NCBI RefSeq assembly: GCF_016879755.1
Contig: NZ_WOFU01000013.1
Coordinates: forward strand, 1 to 57,684
DNA length: 57,684 nucleotides
From: Bacillus sp. B15-48
GTDB lineage: Bacteria; Bacillota; Bacilli; Bacillales; Cytobacillaceae
Reading direction: 5' to 3'
Shown: positions 32,884-41,096 of the stretch, in pieces
Layout of the letters: each line of letters opens with the position of its first letter
Numbering within the stretch: the stretch's first letter is position 1
Program-made: the position numbers and the translations under genes
Notes under the pieces: model-generated
Seen by the model: the letters and a program-made list of their open reading frames with translations, nothing else
Told to the model about the DNA's origin: nothing
The model's database searches: none

Positions 32884-32943
32884 TTACCTAAGTAACTATT
32901 TATGATATAGTATCCACTATCAGAAACTTATTTACCTAGGTAA
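32884..32943. promoter_or_regulatory. Two palindromic operators upstream of marR
   Basis: TTACCTAAGTAA (32884-32895) and the perfect palindrome TTACCTAGGTAA (32932-32943) are 48 bp apart, close to a whole number of helical turns. The second lies just before the marR ribosome binding site. This fits autorepression of marR-MFS by dimeric MarR binding, possibly with looping. Confidence 0.7.
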
Positions 32944-32966
32944 TTATTTGAAGGTGGGATATATTG

Positions 32967-33428
32967 ATGAATAGTCATGTGCTTTTCCATTCTGTTCACC
33001 AGCTGTCAAGGCAGCTAGCTAAGCACTTAAATGTGGCTCTAGAGCCTTTTGGTTTATATAATGCACAATGGTCGGTTATGTACGTCTTAAATGAGAATGG
33101 GACATTAACACAAAGGGAGCTGTGTGAATATTTAGGAGTAGAAGCACCGCCAATGACTCGAACGATTCAGCGCTTGTCAAAGCAAGGATATATTGAGTAT
33201 GTTGTCGGTCAGGATAAACGAAAAAAATATATTAAACTGACGGAAAAAGCTGTGAAAGAATATCCATTATGGGAAAAAGCGATAATGGAAGCGAATGAAA
33301 AGTTGTTAAGCTCTTTTCCAAAAAGCTCACAAGAAGCATTGCTTACGCTAGTTTCGACATGGTTAGGAAAAATGAAACAACCACAAAGCTATGAGGTTAG
33401 TGAAAATAATAAGGGAGAAATTAAATGA
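32967..33428 (+). CDS. MarR-family transcriptional regulator
   Basis: A 153-residue winged-helix regulator. The helix-turn-helix spans LTQRELCEYLGVEAPPMTRTIQRL (about residues 50-73 in this numbering), with the wing at VGQDKRKKYIKLTEKA. Helices at both ends form the dimer interface. ATG 32967 is eight bases after AAGGTGGG. Its stop overlaps the start of an MFS exporter gene, so it most likely represses that transporter and itself and is released by the transported compound. The paired palindromes upstream are the probable sites. Confidence 0.9.
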   Translation: MNSHVLFHSVHQLSRQLAKHLNVALEPFGLYNAQWSVMYVLNENGTLTQRELCEYLGVEAPPMTRTIQRLSKQGYIEYVVGQDKRKKYIKLTEKAVKEYPLWEKAIMEANEKLLSSFPKSSQEALLTLVSTWLGKMKQPQSYEVSENNKGEIK

Positions 33429-34660
33429 TGAGCGATGTAACATCAAGACTTTGGACGAAAAACTTTATTAGTGTTTCCATTAGCAATTTCTTTTTATTTA
33501 TGACGTTTTACTTTTTGTTGGTTACGATGCCTGTTTACGTTCTTAATGAAATGGGTGGTACAGCATCTGAAGCTGGCTTAGCGACGACGATTTTTTTATT
33601 GTCGTCGATTCTTATTCGTCCTTTAGCAGGGCAGTGGATTGAGAGAGTAAACGGCAGACTTATTTTACTTGTCTCGTTAGTGATTTTTTCTGGAGCGAGC
33701 TTGCTCTATTTTATCGCCGATACGATTATTGAATTAATGGTCGTCCGTTTTATCCATGGAATTGGGTTTGGGATGGCCACGACCGCAACAGGTTCGATTG
33801 TTGCAGCAATTGTTCCCGATTCCCGAAGAGGGGAGGGAGTGGGCTACTTTGTTCTTTCCTCGAATTTGGCGATGGTAATCGGTCCATTCCTTGGTTTGAC
33901 GACGATGCAAGCAGGCGGCGTTTCAAACATGCTCATGATGAGTTCTGTTTCAGCTGCCCTGGGGTTCGTAATGGGAATACTAATTACCGTTCCCGATGAA
34001 AAAAAGGGCCAGAAGCAAGTAAAGCATGTGAAAAGTCCATTTCGTTTTAAAGAGCTAATTGAAATCAATGCGCTCCCTATCGCCATTAGTGGTGGTTTTT
34101 TTGCAATGGCATATGCTTCCCTTCTCTCGTTTGTCTCCATTTATGCTGTAGATATAGGCTTACAATCTGTTTCCAGTTATTTTTTCGTTGTATATGCGAT
34201 CGTGTTATTGCTTTCTAGACCATATACTGGCAAATGGTATGATTTATATGGTGCGAATGTGATTATTTATCCAGCAATCATTTTCTTTGCGATTGGTATG
34301 ATGATACTTGGAAGTGCTCAAACAGCCTTTATGTTCTTACTTGCTGCCGGATTTGCTGGACTTGGTTGGGGCACGTTGTTCCCAAGTTTTCAGACCATCG
34401 CCATTACTTCGGTGCCGCCGAAGAGACGACCAGTGGCTACGGCTACGTTTCTATCAGTCTATGACCTTGGCATCGGTCTCGGATCACTTTTGGTCGGTTT
34501 ATTAGCAGCAAAAATAAGTTTAGCAAATTTATATGGATATAGCTCGTTGTATATACTTGCGGGGCTAGTATTGTATTATTTTTTACAAGGAAGAAAGCTT
34601 CGCTTAGAAAAGAAGCAAAAGGAACAGGAACAGAAACAGAAACAACTTGTTGATATTTAA
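33425..34660 (+). CDS. MFS transporter controlled by the adjacent MarR regulator
   Basis: A 411-residue, twelve-helix major facilitator protein with the loop motif IRPLAGQWIERVNGRLILL and helix 4 region RFIHGIGFGMATTATGSIV. SRPYTGKWYDLYG is the equivalent loop of the second half. The C-terminus is a Lys/Gln/Glu-rich cytoplasmic tail. It overlaps marR by four bases with GGGAGA upstream, and a second ATG at 33428 is equally possible. The arrangement indicates an inducible efflux pump. It resembles the MFS protein at 3.3 kb. Substrate unknown. Confidence 0.87.
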   Translation: MMSDVTSRLWTKNFISVSISNFFLFMTFYFLLVTMPVYVLNEMGGTASEAGLATTIFLLSSILIRPLAGQWIERVNGRLILLVSLVIFSGASLLYFIADTIIELMVVRFIHGIGFGMATTATGSIVAAIVPDSRRGEGVGYFVLSSNLAMVIGPFLGLTTMQAGGVSNMLMMSSVSAALGFVMGILITVPDEKKGQKQVKHVKSPFRFKELIEINALPIAISGGFFAMAYASLLSFVSIYAVDIGLQSVSSYFFVVYAIVLLLSRPYTGKWYDLYGANVIIYPAIIFFAIGMMILGSAQTAFMFLLAAGFAGLGWGTLFPSFQTIAITSVPPKRRPVATATFLSVYDLGIGLGSLLVGLLAAKISLANLYGYSSLYILAGLVLYYFLQGRKLRLEKKQKEQEQKQKQLVDI

Positions 34661-34746
34661 AGTAATGTTATATATAATTATAATTTAGACTTCATAATAG
34701 AAAATGTTCGTAAACTATGGTTTTCTGCTTAATTGTTAATTTTAAG

Positions 34747-34920
34747 AACTTATTCACACTGGATCGGCTTCGGAGCCGTAAGGATGTAAGAGAGGTAGGG
34801 CTTACGTCGTTTAGGTTAAAATCATCAAGTGGAATAATGTACCGCGGCAGTTTATAAATCTTATATATATCTTGTGAAGTTGCAAGTTGCTTAAAGCGAA
34901 CCGGGACCCGGTTCGCTTTT
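34747..34920 (+). ncRNA. Candidate structured non-coding RNA with intrinsic terminator
   Basis: No reading frame explains this stretch. It shows CGGCT-TCGG-AGCCG (34765-34778), then GATGTAAG pairing CTTACGTC around ten bases (34783-34808), and a possible closing stem between AACT..TCACA at the 5' end and TGTGAAGTT (34873-34881). It ends in a strong terminator. No gene follows on this strand, so it is not an ordinary riboswitch. It could be a free-standing small RNA or the long 3' end of the marR-MFS transcript. No known RNA family recognised. Confidence 0.5.
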
Positions 34921-34921
34921 G
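34893..34921 (+). terminator. Strong terminator at the end of the RNA candidate
   Basis: AAAGCGAACCG and CGGTTCGCTTT are perfect complements around GGACC, followed by T and, 6 bases on, TTTTTTT. Confidence 0.9.
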
Positions 34922-34977
34922 TTATTGATTTTTTTGGTAAATAAACACCATGTGAAATATTCTACTTATCCATATGT

Positions 34978-35139
34978 TTATTCACAGTTAAAATGTGTAT
35001 ATTTAGGGATTTCCACAGAGTTATCCCCATTATCCACATTATAACACCAAGTTATCCACAGAATATTGTCCACACTCACGAGAGGGAACAGAAAAGCAAT
35101 GAAGCTAGTTATCCACAATATCCACAACGTTGTGGATAA
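34978..35139. other. DnaA-box cluster
   Basis: Five exact matches to TTATNCACA: TTATTCACA (34978), TTATCCACA (35030, 35052, 35109) and TGTGGATAA on the opposite strand (35131). One-mismatch boxes lie at 35021 (TTATCCCCA), 35066 (TTGTCCACA) and 35118 (ATATCCACA), and weaker ones flank the cluster (near 35143 and 35251). This density in 160 bp is far above chance. There is no dnaA or dnaN in the window, so it looks like a DnaA-binding control or titration site of the kind known in B. subtilis rather than oriC. Confidence 0.85.
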
Positions 35140-35301
35140 CTAAGTGAATAAGTACGTTCAAAACAAAAATAGAAGTGTGAACCTTTTGTGAAAAGCATTG
35201 CGGAAGAGAGGAAGATAAAGTATATTAAATGTAAGGAAGTTAGTGAAAGTATTCACAAATCTCCTTCCTATTTAATTTTGAATACCCCCCTACCCCTTTG
35301 C

Positions 35302-35334
35302 AAAAAGCAGGATATATTGTTACCTGCTTTTTTT
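35302..35334. terminator. Terminator-like hairpin to the right of the DnaA boxes
   Basis: AAAAAGCAGG and CCTGCTTTTTTT pair around ATATATTGTTA. No gene ends here on the plus strand; with the terminator at 34893 it brackets the DnaA boxes. Confidence 0.75.
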
Positions 35335-35404
35335 GCTGTTCTCTTGTTCAAGGAATATTAAGCCAAACTTGTTAATTAAACGATTTAGAATGTAAACGTC
35401 AAAA

Positions 35405-35447
35405 AAGATTCATCAGTAGAGGGACCTACGATGTCCTCTACTGATGT
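35405..35447 (-). terminator. Terminator of yfhD
   Basis: CATCAGTAGAGG and CCTCTACTGATG are perfect 12-base complements across 12 bases; read leftward the stem is followed by AATCTTTTTT. Confidence 0.85.
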
Positions 35448-35458
35448 AAAAACTTAAT

Positions 35459-35644
35459 TTAACGCTTTCGGCTTTTCGCACGTGCATCTGCAGCTTTTGA
35501 ACGTGCCATTGCTTCTAAATCTTCATGGTCGGCAAGATCGCGAGCGAATTCAACGTCTAGTCCGTCAGATTTCATCGATTTCGGTACTTGAGGCAATGTG
35601 GATGTATTTTTATCACGCTGTTTATTTCCTCGGGAACGGCCCAT
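35459..35644 (-). CDS. yfhD: YfhD-family small protein
   Basis: A 61-residue, highly charged, hydrophilic protein (MGRSRGNKQRDKNTS ... SKSDGLDVEFARD-like core, KAADARAKSRKR tail). It matches the YfhD family of Bacillaceae, whose function is unknown; the composition suggests a small spore- or stress-associated protein. AAAGGGG precedes the ATG. It follows yfhE on the same strand, separated by a hairpin, in the order seen in B. subtilis. Confidence 0.88.
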   Translation of the reverse strand: MGRSRGNKQRDKNTSTLPQVPKSMKSDGLDVEFARDLADHEDLEAMARSKAADARAKSRKR

Positions 35645-35684
35645 AAATCATAACCCCTTTCACATTCGAAATTAAAGAAAAAAG

Positions 35685-35716
35685 AAAAGTACGGAAATCA
35701 ATATTTCCGTACTTTT
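35685..35716. terminator. Terminator between yfhE and yfhD
   Basis: AAAAGTACGGAAAT and ATTTCCGTACTTTT are perfect complements around CAAT; usable on both strands. Confidence 0.85.
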
Positions 35717-35768
35717 ATCATGTGTCTTTTTCAAAGCGTTATGAATGGTAATTAGTGAAAATAATTCC

Positions 35769-35897
35769 TTACTGGTCCCGTTTTTTGTTTGCAAATCCAG
35801 CTGCTCTGTCAGCTGCTCTAAACTCATGACTATAAGTAACTTCCTGCATGCTTGATAATGTATGTCTGCGTTTTTCTTTTCGTTTCTTTTCCGCCAC
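35769..35897 (-). CDS. yfhE: YfhE-family small protein
   Basis: A 42-codon gene starting at GTG 35897 after AAGGGTGAT. The product begins MAEKKRKEKRRHTLSSMQEV and continues TYSHEFRAADRAAGF with a basic end. The core (SSMQEVTYSHEF.AADRAA) is the YfhE signature, a short Bacillus protein of unknown function. A longer overlapping frame on the same strand is not conserved in character and is a shadow. It lies between yfhF and yfhD, its usual place. Confidence 0.88.
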   Translation of the reverse strand: MAEKKRKEKRRHTLSSMQEVTYSHEFRAADRAAGFANKKRDQ

Positions 35898-35963
35898 AAC
35901 AATCACCCTTCCTATCCATTTCGTTTTTAGTATTACCAAAAAAGGAAGGATTAAACAAATCGT

Positions 35964-36869
35964 TCATTTAGAAAAAAGGTCTTTAAAAGCAAGCCGTAAA
36001 TTAGGGTAGGTAAAAGTAAATCCGTGTGACAGTAATTTTTCTGGTAAAACTTTTTGTCCTTTTAATACGAGTAAGCTCATTTCCCCTAATAGTACCCTTA
36101 AAGCAAATTCTGGAACAGGAAGCCAATGCGGGCGGCCTAAAACATCAGCGAGTTCTTTACTGAATTCCCTCATGCTTTCGGGCTCTGGTGCTGTAAAATT
36201 TATCCCACCACGGAGTTGTTCGTTTTCAATCGCAAATACAATTCCTCTTACTACGTCTTCGATGTGAATCCAAGAAAGCCATTGCTTCCCAGAACCAATT
36301 GTCCCCCCTACAAACAGACGAACCGGAAGTGCGATTCGAGGTAAGGCCCCATCTTTTTGATCAAGGATGACACCAAACCGGCAGAGGACAGTTCTTACTC
36401 CTTCGCTTTCGATTTTACTTGCAGCTGCTTCCCATTTCGCAACTGTTTCCATAAGAAAATCATGGTTAATTGGAGTTGACTTTTCGGTAAAGATTTTCTC
36501 ATCAGACGTTCCATAGTAACCGATTGCGCTGGCGTTAATTAACACGGCAGGTTTTACGGGAAGTGTGGAAATGATTCTGCTGATTTCTTCGACTGCCTTA
36601 ATCCGACTGTTAACGATTGAGGTTTTTCCCTTTTTCGTCCAACGGCTATTAATAGTAGCGCCAGCAAGGTTAACGATTGCATGAACGTCAATCATTTCCT
36701 TTTCAGGCTGATCTCCATCATTTAACCAGCGAATGTATCGAGGGTTTGAAGATTTGGTGTTGTTTCTTATCGTACGACTAAGGATTAGAACTTCATGACC
36801 ATTTTCGATGAGAAAATTAGTTAGCGCCTGGCCAACTAATCCGGTTCCGCCTGTAATGGCTATTTTCAA
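35964..36869 (-). CDS. yfhF: TIGR01777-family NAD-dependent epimerase/dehydratase
   Basis: A 301-residue extended SDR protein. The NAD(P) motif ITGGTGLVGQALTNFL is at residue ~4, NLAGATINSRWTKKGK at ~70 and the YYGTSDEK segment at ~125 replaces the classical YxxxK. The DUF1731 C-terminal domain ends with the conserved VLPEKLLSHGFTFTYPNL. SulA-like relatives (YfcH, YfhF) have no settled substrate. I start at TTG 36869 because AGAGGTG lies six bases upstream, giving MKIAITGGTG; GTG 36878 overlaps that site. It is divergent from recX. Confidence 0.9.
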   Translation of the reverse strand: MKIAITGGTGLVGQALTNFLIENGHEVLILSRTIRNNTKSSNPRYIRWLNDGDQPEKEMIDVHAIVNLAGATINSRWTKKGKTSIVNSRIKAVEEISRIISTLPVKPAVLINASAIGYYGTSDEKIFTEKSTPINHDFLMETVAKWEAAASKIESEGVRTVLCRFGVILDQKDGALPRIALPVRLFVGGTIGSGKQWLSWIHIEDVVRGIVFAIENEQLRGGINFTAPEPESMREFSKELADVLGRPHWLPVPEFALRVLLGEMSLLVLKGQKVLPEKLLSHGFTFTYPNLRLAFKDLFSK

Positions 36870-36969
36870 TTTCAACACCTCTAAATATTATTTATTCTAC
36901 TTTAACAATACGCATGTTTCATTGGAAATCCTGCATTTTATGATAAATTAAAAGTGAGGTGGATTGAAC

Positions 36970-37794
36970 ATGCCAGTAATTACAAAAATTGAAGTTCAAA
37001 AACGGAATAAAGAACGATACAATATTTTCCTTGATCAGGGCAAGGGGGAAGAATACGCTTTTAGTGTGGATGAAACTGTATTAATTAAATATCAGTTAAA
37101 AAAAGGAATTGAACTGGACGATCTCTCGATAACGGAAATTCTTTATAAAGATGATATCCAAAAGGCCTACCATATTGCGATTCAATATTTATCTCACCGG
37201 ATGAGGTCAGAGGGGGAAGTAAGAGAGCATCTTTTAAAGAAGGAAAAAGCAAACTCAGTAATTCAGGAAGTTATTCATCGGTTGACTGAACAAAAATACT
37301 TAAACGACAGGGAATTTTCCGAAGCTTATGTACGGACCCAAATAAATACAACAGATAAAGGTCCAGATGTGATTAAAGCAGAATTAAAAAATAAAAAAGT
37401 CGAGGAATCAATCATTGATGAAGCTTTAGTGGAGTTTCCACTTGAGGTTCAAATTGAAAAAATAATCCTCATTGCAAACAAGTATGTGAACAAAAACAGT
37501 AGAGATTCATCGCGAATTGTAAAACAAAAGCTTGAACAGCAACTGGTGCGGAAGGGATATTCTTATGATGTGATTAGCATAGCTTCAGAGGAGATGTTAA
37601 CAAAAAAGAACATAGAGGAGGAGATGGAAGCTTTACGCTATCAAGGAAATAAGCTTTATCGCAAGTTTTCAAAGCTACCTGAGTTTGAATGTAAGCAAAA
37701 AATAAAGCAGGGTTTATATAATAAAGGCTTTTCGCTTGAACAAATTGAGGAATATTTAAATAAAATTACTATAGAAGTGGAAGAGCCCTTTTAA
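36970..37794 (+). CDS. recX: Regulatory protein RecX
   Basis: A 274-residue protein made of RecX three-helix repeats (YLSHRMRSEGEVREHLLKK, LNDREFSEAYVRTQINTTDK, RKGYSYDVISIASEE, KIKQGLYNKGFSLEQIEEYL). It is the long Bacillus form with an N-terminal β-domain of about 50 residues. RecX binds RecA filaments and modulates recombination. ATG 36970 is seven bases after GAGGTGG; the TTG at 36964 overlaps it. It lies next to yfhF and yfhH as in B. subtilis. Confidence 0.93.
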   Translation: MPVITKIEVQKRNKERYNIFLDQGKGEEYAFSVDETVLIKYQLKKGIELDDLSITEILYKDDIQKAYHIAIQYLSHRMRSEGEVREHLLKKEKANSVIQEVIHRLTEQKYLNDREFSEAYVRTQINTTDKGPDVIKAELKNKKVEESIIDEALVEFPLEVQIEKIILIANKYVNKNSRDSSRIVKQKLEQQLVRKGYSYDVISIASEEMLTKKNIEEEMEALRYQGNKLYRKFSKLPEFECKQKIKQGLYNKGFSLEQIEEYLNKITIEVEEPF

Positions 37795-37871
37795 GGTAGA
37801 TAAGCACCGTGCTTTCTTTATCTTTGATATTTCGTTATGATGATAATTAGAAGACTATAGGGGTGAACATC

Positions 37872-38204
37872 ATGCAAGAAAAACGCTACAGTCAGTATAC
37901 AGAATATGAATTGAAACAAGAAATTTCAGTCCTAAATGAAAAAGCAAAGAAGGCTGAACAAATGGGGATGGTTAATGAATATGCCGTGCTTGAACGGAAA
38001 ATAGCAATGGCGAAGGCTTATTTATTAAATCCAGATGATTTCAAACCTGGGGATGTTTTTGAAGTGGAAGGCGATCCAGGAAGCTATTTTAAAATTGATT
38101 ATATGAATGGTGTTTTTGCATGGGGATACCGATTAAATGGAGATAGGACGGAAGAAGCTCTTCCGATTAGTCTGTTGATTAAGTTAAGGCAAAATCAGGA
38201 GTGA
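37872..38204 (+). CDS. yfhH: YfhH family protein (DUF1811)
   Basis: A 110-residue protein with an N-terminal helical hairpin (KRYSQYTEYELKQEISVLNE, residues ~4-55) and a small β-barrel tail (PGDVFEVEGDPGSYFKIDYM ... GYRLNG). The family is restricted to Bacillaceae and its role is unknown. ATG 37872 has AGGGGTG six bases upstream; the GTG at 37863 is inside that sequence. It follows recX and ends inside a bidirectional terminator shared with convergent sspK. Confidence 0.9.
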   Translation: MQEKRYSQYTEYELKQEISVLNEKAKKAEQMGMVNEYAVLERKIAMAKAYLLNPDDFKPGDVFEVEGDPGSYFKIDYMNGVFAWGYRLNGDRTEEALPISLLIKLRQNQE

Positions 38205-38222
38205 TTCCTGATTTTGCCTTTT
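38186..38222. terminator. Bidirectional terminator between yfhH and sspK
   Basis: AAGGCAAAATCAGGA and TCCTGATTTTGCCTT are near-perfect complements; the left arm overlaps the yfhH stop codon. Confidence 0.88.
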
Positions 38223-38232
38223 AAAAATACGA

Positions 38233-38403
38233 TTAAAAATCTGACGTATCGCTATCCCGATTTCCAGATGCACGCATTCTTTCTTGAGGATGGGTGTTAA
38301 TTGTCCCATCAGCTCTTCGTGAATTGTATTCTGCTTTGGCACGAGGTTCTCCTTCAAAGCGATTATGGTTCATATTAGGGAAGTTCTTTGCTTTATTTCG
38401 CAT
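38233..38403 (-). CDS. sspK: Small acid-soluble spore protein K
   Basis: A 56-residue protein starting [18 protein letters not shown] and containing [20 protein letters not shown] and [15 protein letters not shown], the SspK signature. Minor SASPs are made in the forespore and lie in the spore core. GAGGAGG precedes the ATG. It lies between yfhH and yfhJ on the opposite strand. Forespore (SigG) control is expected from the family, not shown by a promoter I could identify. Confidence 0.93.
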   Translation of the reverse strand: MRNKAKNFPNMNHNRFEGEPRAKAEYNSRRADGTINTHPQERMRASGNRDSDTSDF

Positions 38404-38510
38404 ACTGGACCTCCTCAGGGGATTATACGTGTTCGTTAAGAATCACGCTTTATTATTATTTGCATGATTTACTTCTTTAGTCAGTTAAATTTTTTTGCAG
38501 GGGGAATTAG

Positions 38511-38780
38511 ATGAATGACTATCATGAAAGATTAGCCCATTTATTGCTCAAAAAAAATGAACATATTTCTTATGGTCAAGCGCTTACTTGGGTGGAATTA
38601 TTATGGGACGACTTTGAAACCACTTCTGCTAAAGCCGGAAGGGAATATTTAGGGAGTGAAATGACAGAAAAGATTGTCCGCCAGTGGATTCAGCAATATG
38701 GTGAAAGTCTTCATGAGTTTGTGGCAACGAATCCAAAATACAAGCATTTTATGGAACAGGATGAAAAAAAACTCCATTAA
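38511..38780 (+). CDS. yfhJ: YfhJ family protein (WVELL)
   Basis: An 89-residue soluble helical protein with SYGQALTWVELLWDDFETT (residues ~20-38), the motif that names the WVELL family. A GGGGGAA sequence precedes the ATG. Function unknown. The order sspK-yfhJ-yfhP is like that of B. subtilis, where csbB and yfhO stand between yfhJ and yfhP; they are absent here. Confidence 0.9.
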   Translation: MNDYHERLAHLLLKKNEHISYGQALTWVELLWDDFETTSAKAGREYLGSEMTEKIVRQWIQQYGESLHEFVATNPKYKHFMEQDEKKLH

Positions 38781-38818
38781 AAAGTGATGCCGTCTCATAA
38801 TCCGGCATCACTTTTTTC
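38779..38818. terminator. Bidirectional terminator between yfhJ and yfhP
   Basis: AAAAGTGATGCCG and CGGCATCACTTTT are perfect complements around ten bases, followed by TT. Confidence 0.9.
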
Positions 38819-38819
38819 C

Positions 38820-39800
38820 TCAGCCTGGGAGGAAATCCAATTTCTTTTTTAACTTTTCTTCACTATAAATCCAGCCTGTATAGGAGCTAAGGATTTTTAA
38901 GTTTTTATCTAATTTAACGACTGCGACGAATGGGTAATGACCGTTGCTCCGGTATCGTAAGTCGATAAAGCGAACTTCATAATGATCATCATATTCTTCT
39001 AATTCCCAGCGGTAAACTGGAGAAAAGGATAAAAAAGCAGATAGATTTGGGTCTTTTTTTGCTGCTTTTAGTACAGGAGATTCTGGTACAGGCACACGGT
39101 TGAATTGGTCAAGAATGTTTACCCGTAGTTTATGAGCTCTACCTACGAAAAATTGACGTTTATTCATTACGGCAATACGCCACTCTGTATTTTTCAGGGT
39201 AGGAGCGATAATGATTTCTGTGGCATCTGGTATCATTTCTTCGACAATTTTTTGTACTTTTCGTTTGTAAAAAAACCGATGAATGTAGTACGCAATTAGA
39301 ATCGCATAGATGGCAAGAAAGGTGTAACCAGGATGCGCACCAAAAGCCCAAAGTAAAAGTCCGACAATATGGATGACGAAAATAAAGGGGTCAAACGTGT
39401 TAATGACGCCTAGAGCGAGCCATTTGTGTGAGAAGGGTCTTAAAGCTTGCGTCCCGTAGGCGTTGAAAATGTCTACAAACACATGTAGAAACACGGCAAG
39501 TTGCGTCCACATCCATAAATGTAGAATATTTACCGTAGGTTCAAATAGATAAATTCCGCCAACAATAAGAACTGGCCACAAGATTACCGCAGGGATGGAG
39601 TGGGTGATTCCTCGGTGATTACGAATATAGACGGCATTGTTTTTCAGTTTTAACACAGTGTCAATATCGGGAATCTGTGAGCCAATAATTGTAGCAATCA
39701 TTACACTGCTTGCCATGACAGTACTGTTCGAAACAGCAGGATCGAGGGTAGCTAAACCTCCTAATGCTACTCCCATTACGATATGTGTACCGGTATCCAA
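38820..39800 (-). CDS. yfhP: YfhP membrane-bound metal-dependent hydrolase family protein
   Basis: A 326-residue protein of the DUF457/YdjM-like family. Histidine/aspartate clusters MDTGTHIVMGVALGGL, SQIPDIDTVLK and NHRGITHSIPAVILWPVL are the putative metal site, between about five membrane helices in residues 1-185. A soluble domain of ~140 residues follows (YRWELEEYDDHYEVRFIDLR). In B. subtilis YfhP is associated with repression of the neighbouring yfhQ (mutY) region. TTG start with AGGGAGGGG five bases upstream. Confidence 0.88.
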   Translation of the reverse strand: MDTGTHIVMGVALGGLATLDPAVSNSTVMASSVMIATIIGSQIPDIDTVLKLKNNAVYIRNHRGITHSIPAVILWPVLIVGGIYLFEPTVNILHLWMWTQLAVFLHVFVDIFNAYGTQALRPFSHKWLALGVINTFDPFIFVIHIVGLLLWAFGAHPGYTFLAIYAILIAYYIHRFFYKRKVQKIVEEMIPDATEIIIAPTLKNTEWRIAVMNKRQFFVGRAHKLRVNILDQFNRVPVPESPVLKAAKKDPNLSAFLSFSPVYRWELEEYDDHYEVRFIDLRYRSNGHYPFVAVVKLDKNLKILSSYTGWIYSEEKLKKKLDFLPG

Positions 39801-39952
39801 GGAAACCCCTCCCTATTTTGGAAATTGTGTTTTCGTATCATTCTACCCTTGTCTCAGTAAGATAAATCATTTACGTTAATATGGGTGAACAGGCAGTCTA
39901 CTTATAGATATTCCCTAAATGAAGAAATGTTTAACATCGCGGAGGCCTAAAA

Positions 39953-41074
39953 GTGACAAAAAAGCAAATACAAGTTATTGAGGATATGGATATTATATCC
40001 TTTCGTGAAGATCTAATTAGTTGGTTTGAAAGAGAGAAACGTGATTTACCTTGGCGGGAGGACAAAGACCCGTATAAAATCTGGGTGTCCGAAATAATGC
40101 TTCAGCAAACGAGAGTGGATACCGTCATCCCTTATTTTACGCGATTTATGAAGGAATTTCCAACAATTGATTCGCTCGCTAATGCGGATGAAGAGAAAGT
40201 GTTAAAAGCATGGGAGGGTTTAGGGTATTATTCTCGGGTTCGCAATCTCCAAGTTGCTGTCAGAGAAGTTCAAGAAAAATACAATGGTGAAGTTCCTAAT
40301 ACACCGAATGAGATTTCAGCTTTAAAAGGGGTTGGTCCATATACGGCAGGCGCTATTTTGAGCATTGCTTATGGAAAGCCGGAGCCTGCTGTTGACGGGA
40401 ATGTCATGCGGGTGTTATCTAGAATCTTGGTCATTTGGGAGGATATAGCGAAAGCTGCTTCAAGGAAAATCTTTGAAGAGGCCGTTAGGAAATTAATTTC
40501 TGAACAAAATCCGTCGTATTTTAATCAAGCATTAATGGAATTAGGTGCGTTAATTTGTACCCCTACATCGCCTTCCTGTTTGCTATGCCCGGTGAGGGAT
40601 CATTGTCGTGGATTTGAAACTGGAGTCCAAACCGAGTTACCTATCAAGTCAAAAAAGAAAAAACAGCGTCCAGTTGAACTCGCTGCTGTTGTTTTAACGG
40701 ATCATCGAAATAAACTTCTGATTCGAAAGCGACCGAATACGGGTTTACTGGCAAATCTTTGGGAATTTTCGAACACGGAAGTAAATTTAAAGTTTATTGA
40801 TGCGAAAACACAAATGATAGATTCTTTCAAAGAGAACTATCAGGTCGCGATTTCGGTTAATCAAAGACTAGGGAAGATTGAACATGTATTCTCTCATTTA
40901 ATATGGAATATTCATGTGTTTTCTGGTCGATTAGAAGGGAAGATTAAGGAAACTTCAAAGTTGAAATTGGTTAGTGTCGAGGAAATAAAGGAATATGCTA
41001 TGCCAGTGTCGCATCAAAAAATCTTCAAACAATACATCGAAAGTTTGCGTACAGAGGAAAAGAACTACGACTAA
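39953..41074 (+). CDS. mutY: A/G-specific adenine glycosylase
   Basis: A 373-residue DNA repair enzyme removing adenine opposite 8-oxoguanine. The helix-hairpin-helix [18 protein letters not shown] (about residues 124-141) is followed by the catalytic Asp in [14 protein letters not shown]. The [4Fe-4S] cluster cysteines are in [18 protein letters not shown] (about residues 200-217). The C-terminal domain (~240-365) is Nudix-like and recognises 8-oxoG. The start is GTG 39953, seven bases after GGAGG. It is convergent with yfhS. Confidence 0.95.
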   Translation: MTKKQIQVIEDMDIISFREDLISWFEREKRDLPWREDKDPYKIWVSEIMLQQTRVDTVIPYFTRFMKEFPTIDSLANADEEKVLKAWEGLGYYSRVRNLQVAVREVQEKYNGEVPNTPNEISALKGVGPYTAGAILSIAYGKPEPAVDGNVMRVLSRILVIWEDIAKAASRKIFEEAVRKLISEQNPSYFNQALMELGALICTPTSPSCLLCPVRDHCRGFETGVQTELPIKSKKKKQRPVELAAVVLTDHRNKLLIRKRPNTGLLANLWEFSNTEVNLKFIDAKTQMIDSFKENYQVAISVNQRLGKIEHVFSHLIWNIHVFSGRLEGKIKETSKLKLVSVEEIKEYAMPVSHQKIFKQYIESLRTEEKNYD

Positions 41075-41096
41075 CATTAGTCGTAGTTTATTTTTG
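41063..41096. terminator. Terminator shared by mutY and yfhS
   Basis: AACTACGACT and AGTCGTAGTT are perfect complements around AACATT, overlapping the ends of both genes and followed by TATTTTTG. Confidence 0.8.

Noticed and set aside
34978-35139. DnaA-box cluster as oriC
   Set aside because: No dnaA, dnaN, rpmH or recF nearby; the surrounding yfh-yga-rrn order lies away from the origin in B. subtilis. A GC-skew plot would settle it.
35672-35902. A 76-residue frame over the yfhE region
   Set aside because: It runs in another frame than the recognisable YfhE sequence, runs through the terminator hairpin and has no family resemblance.
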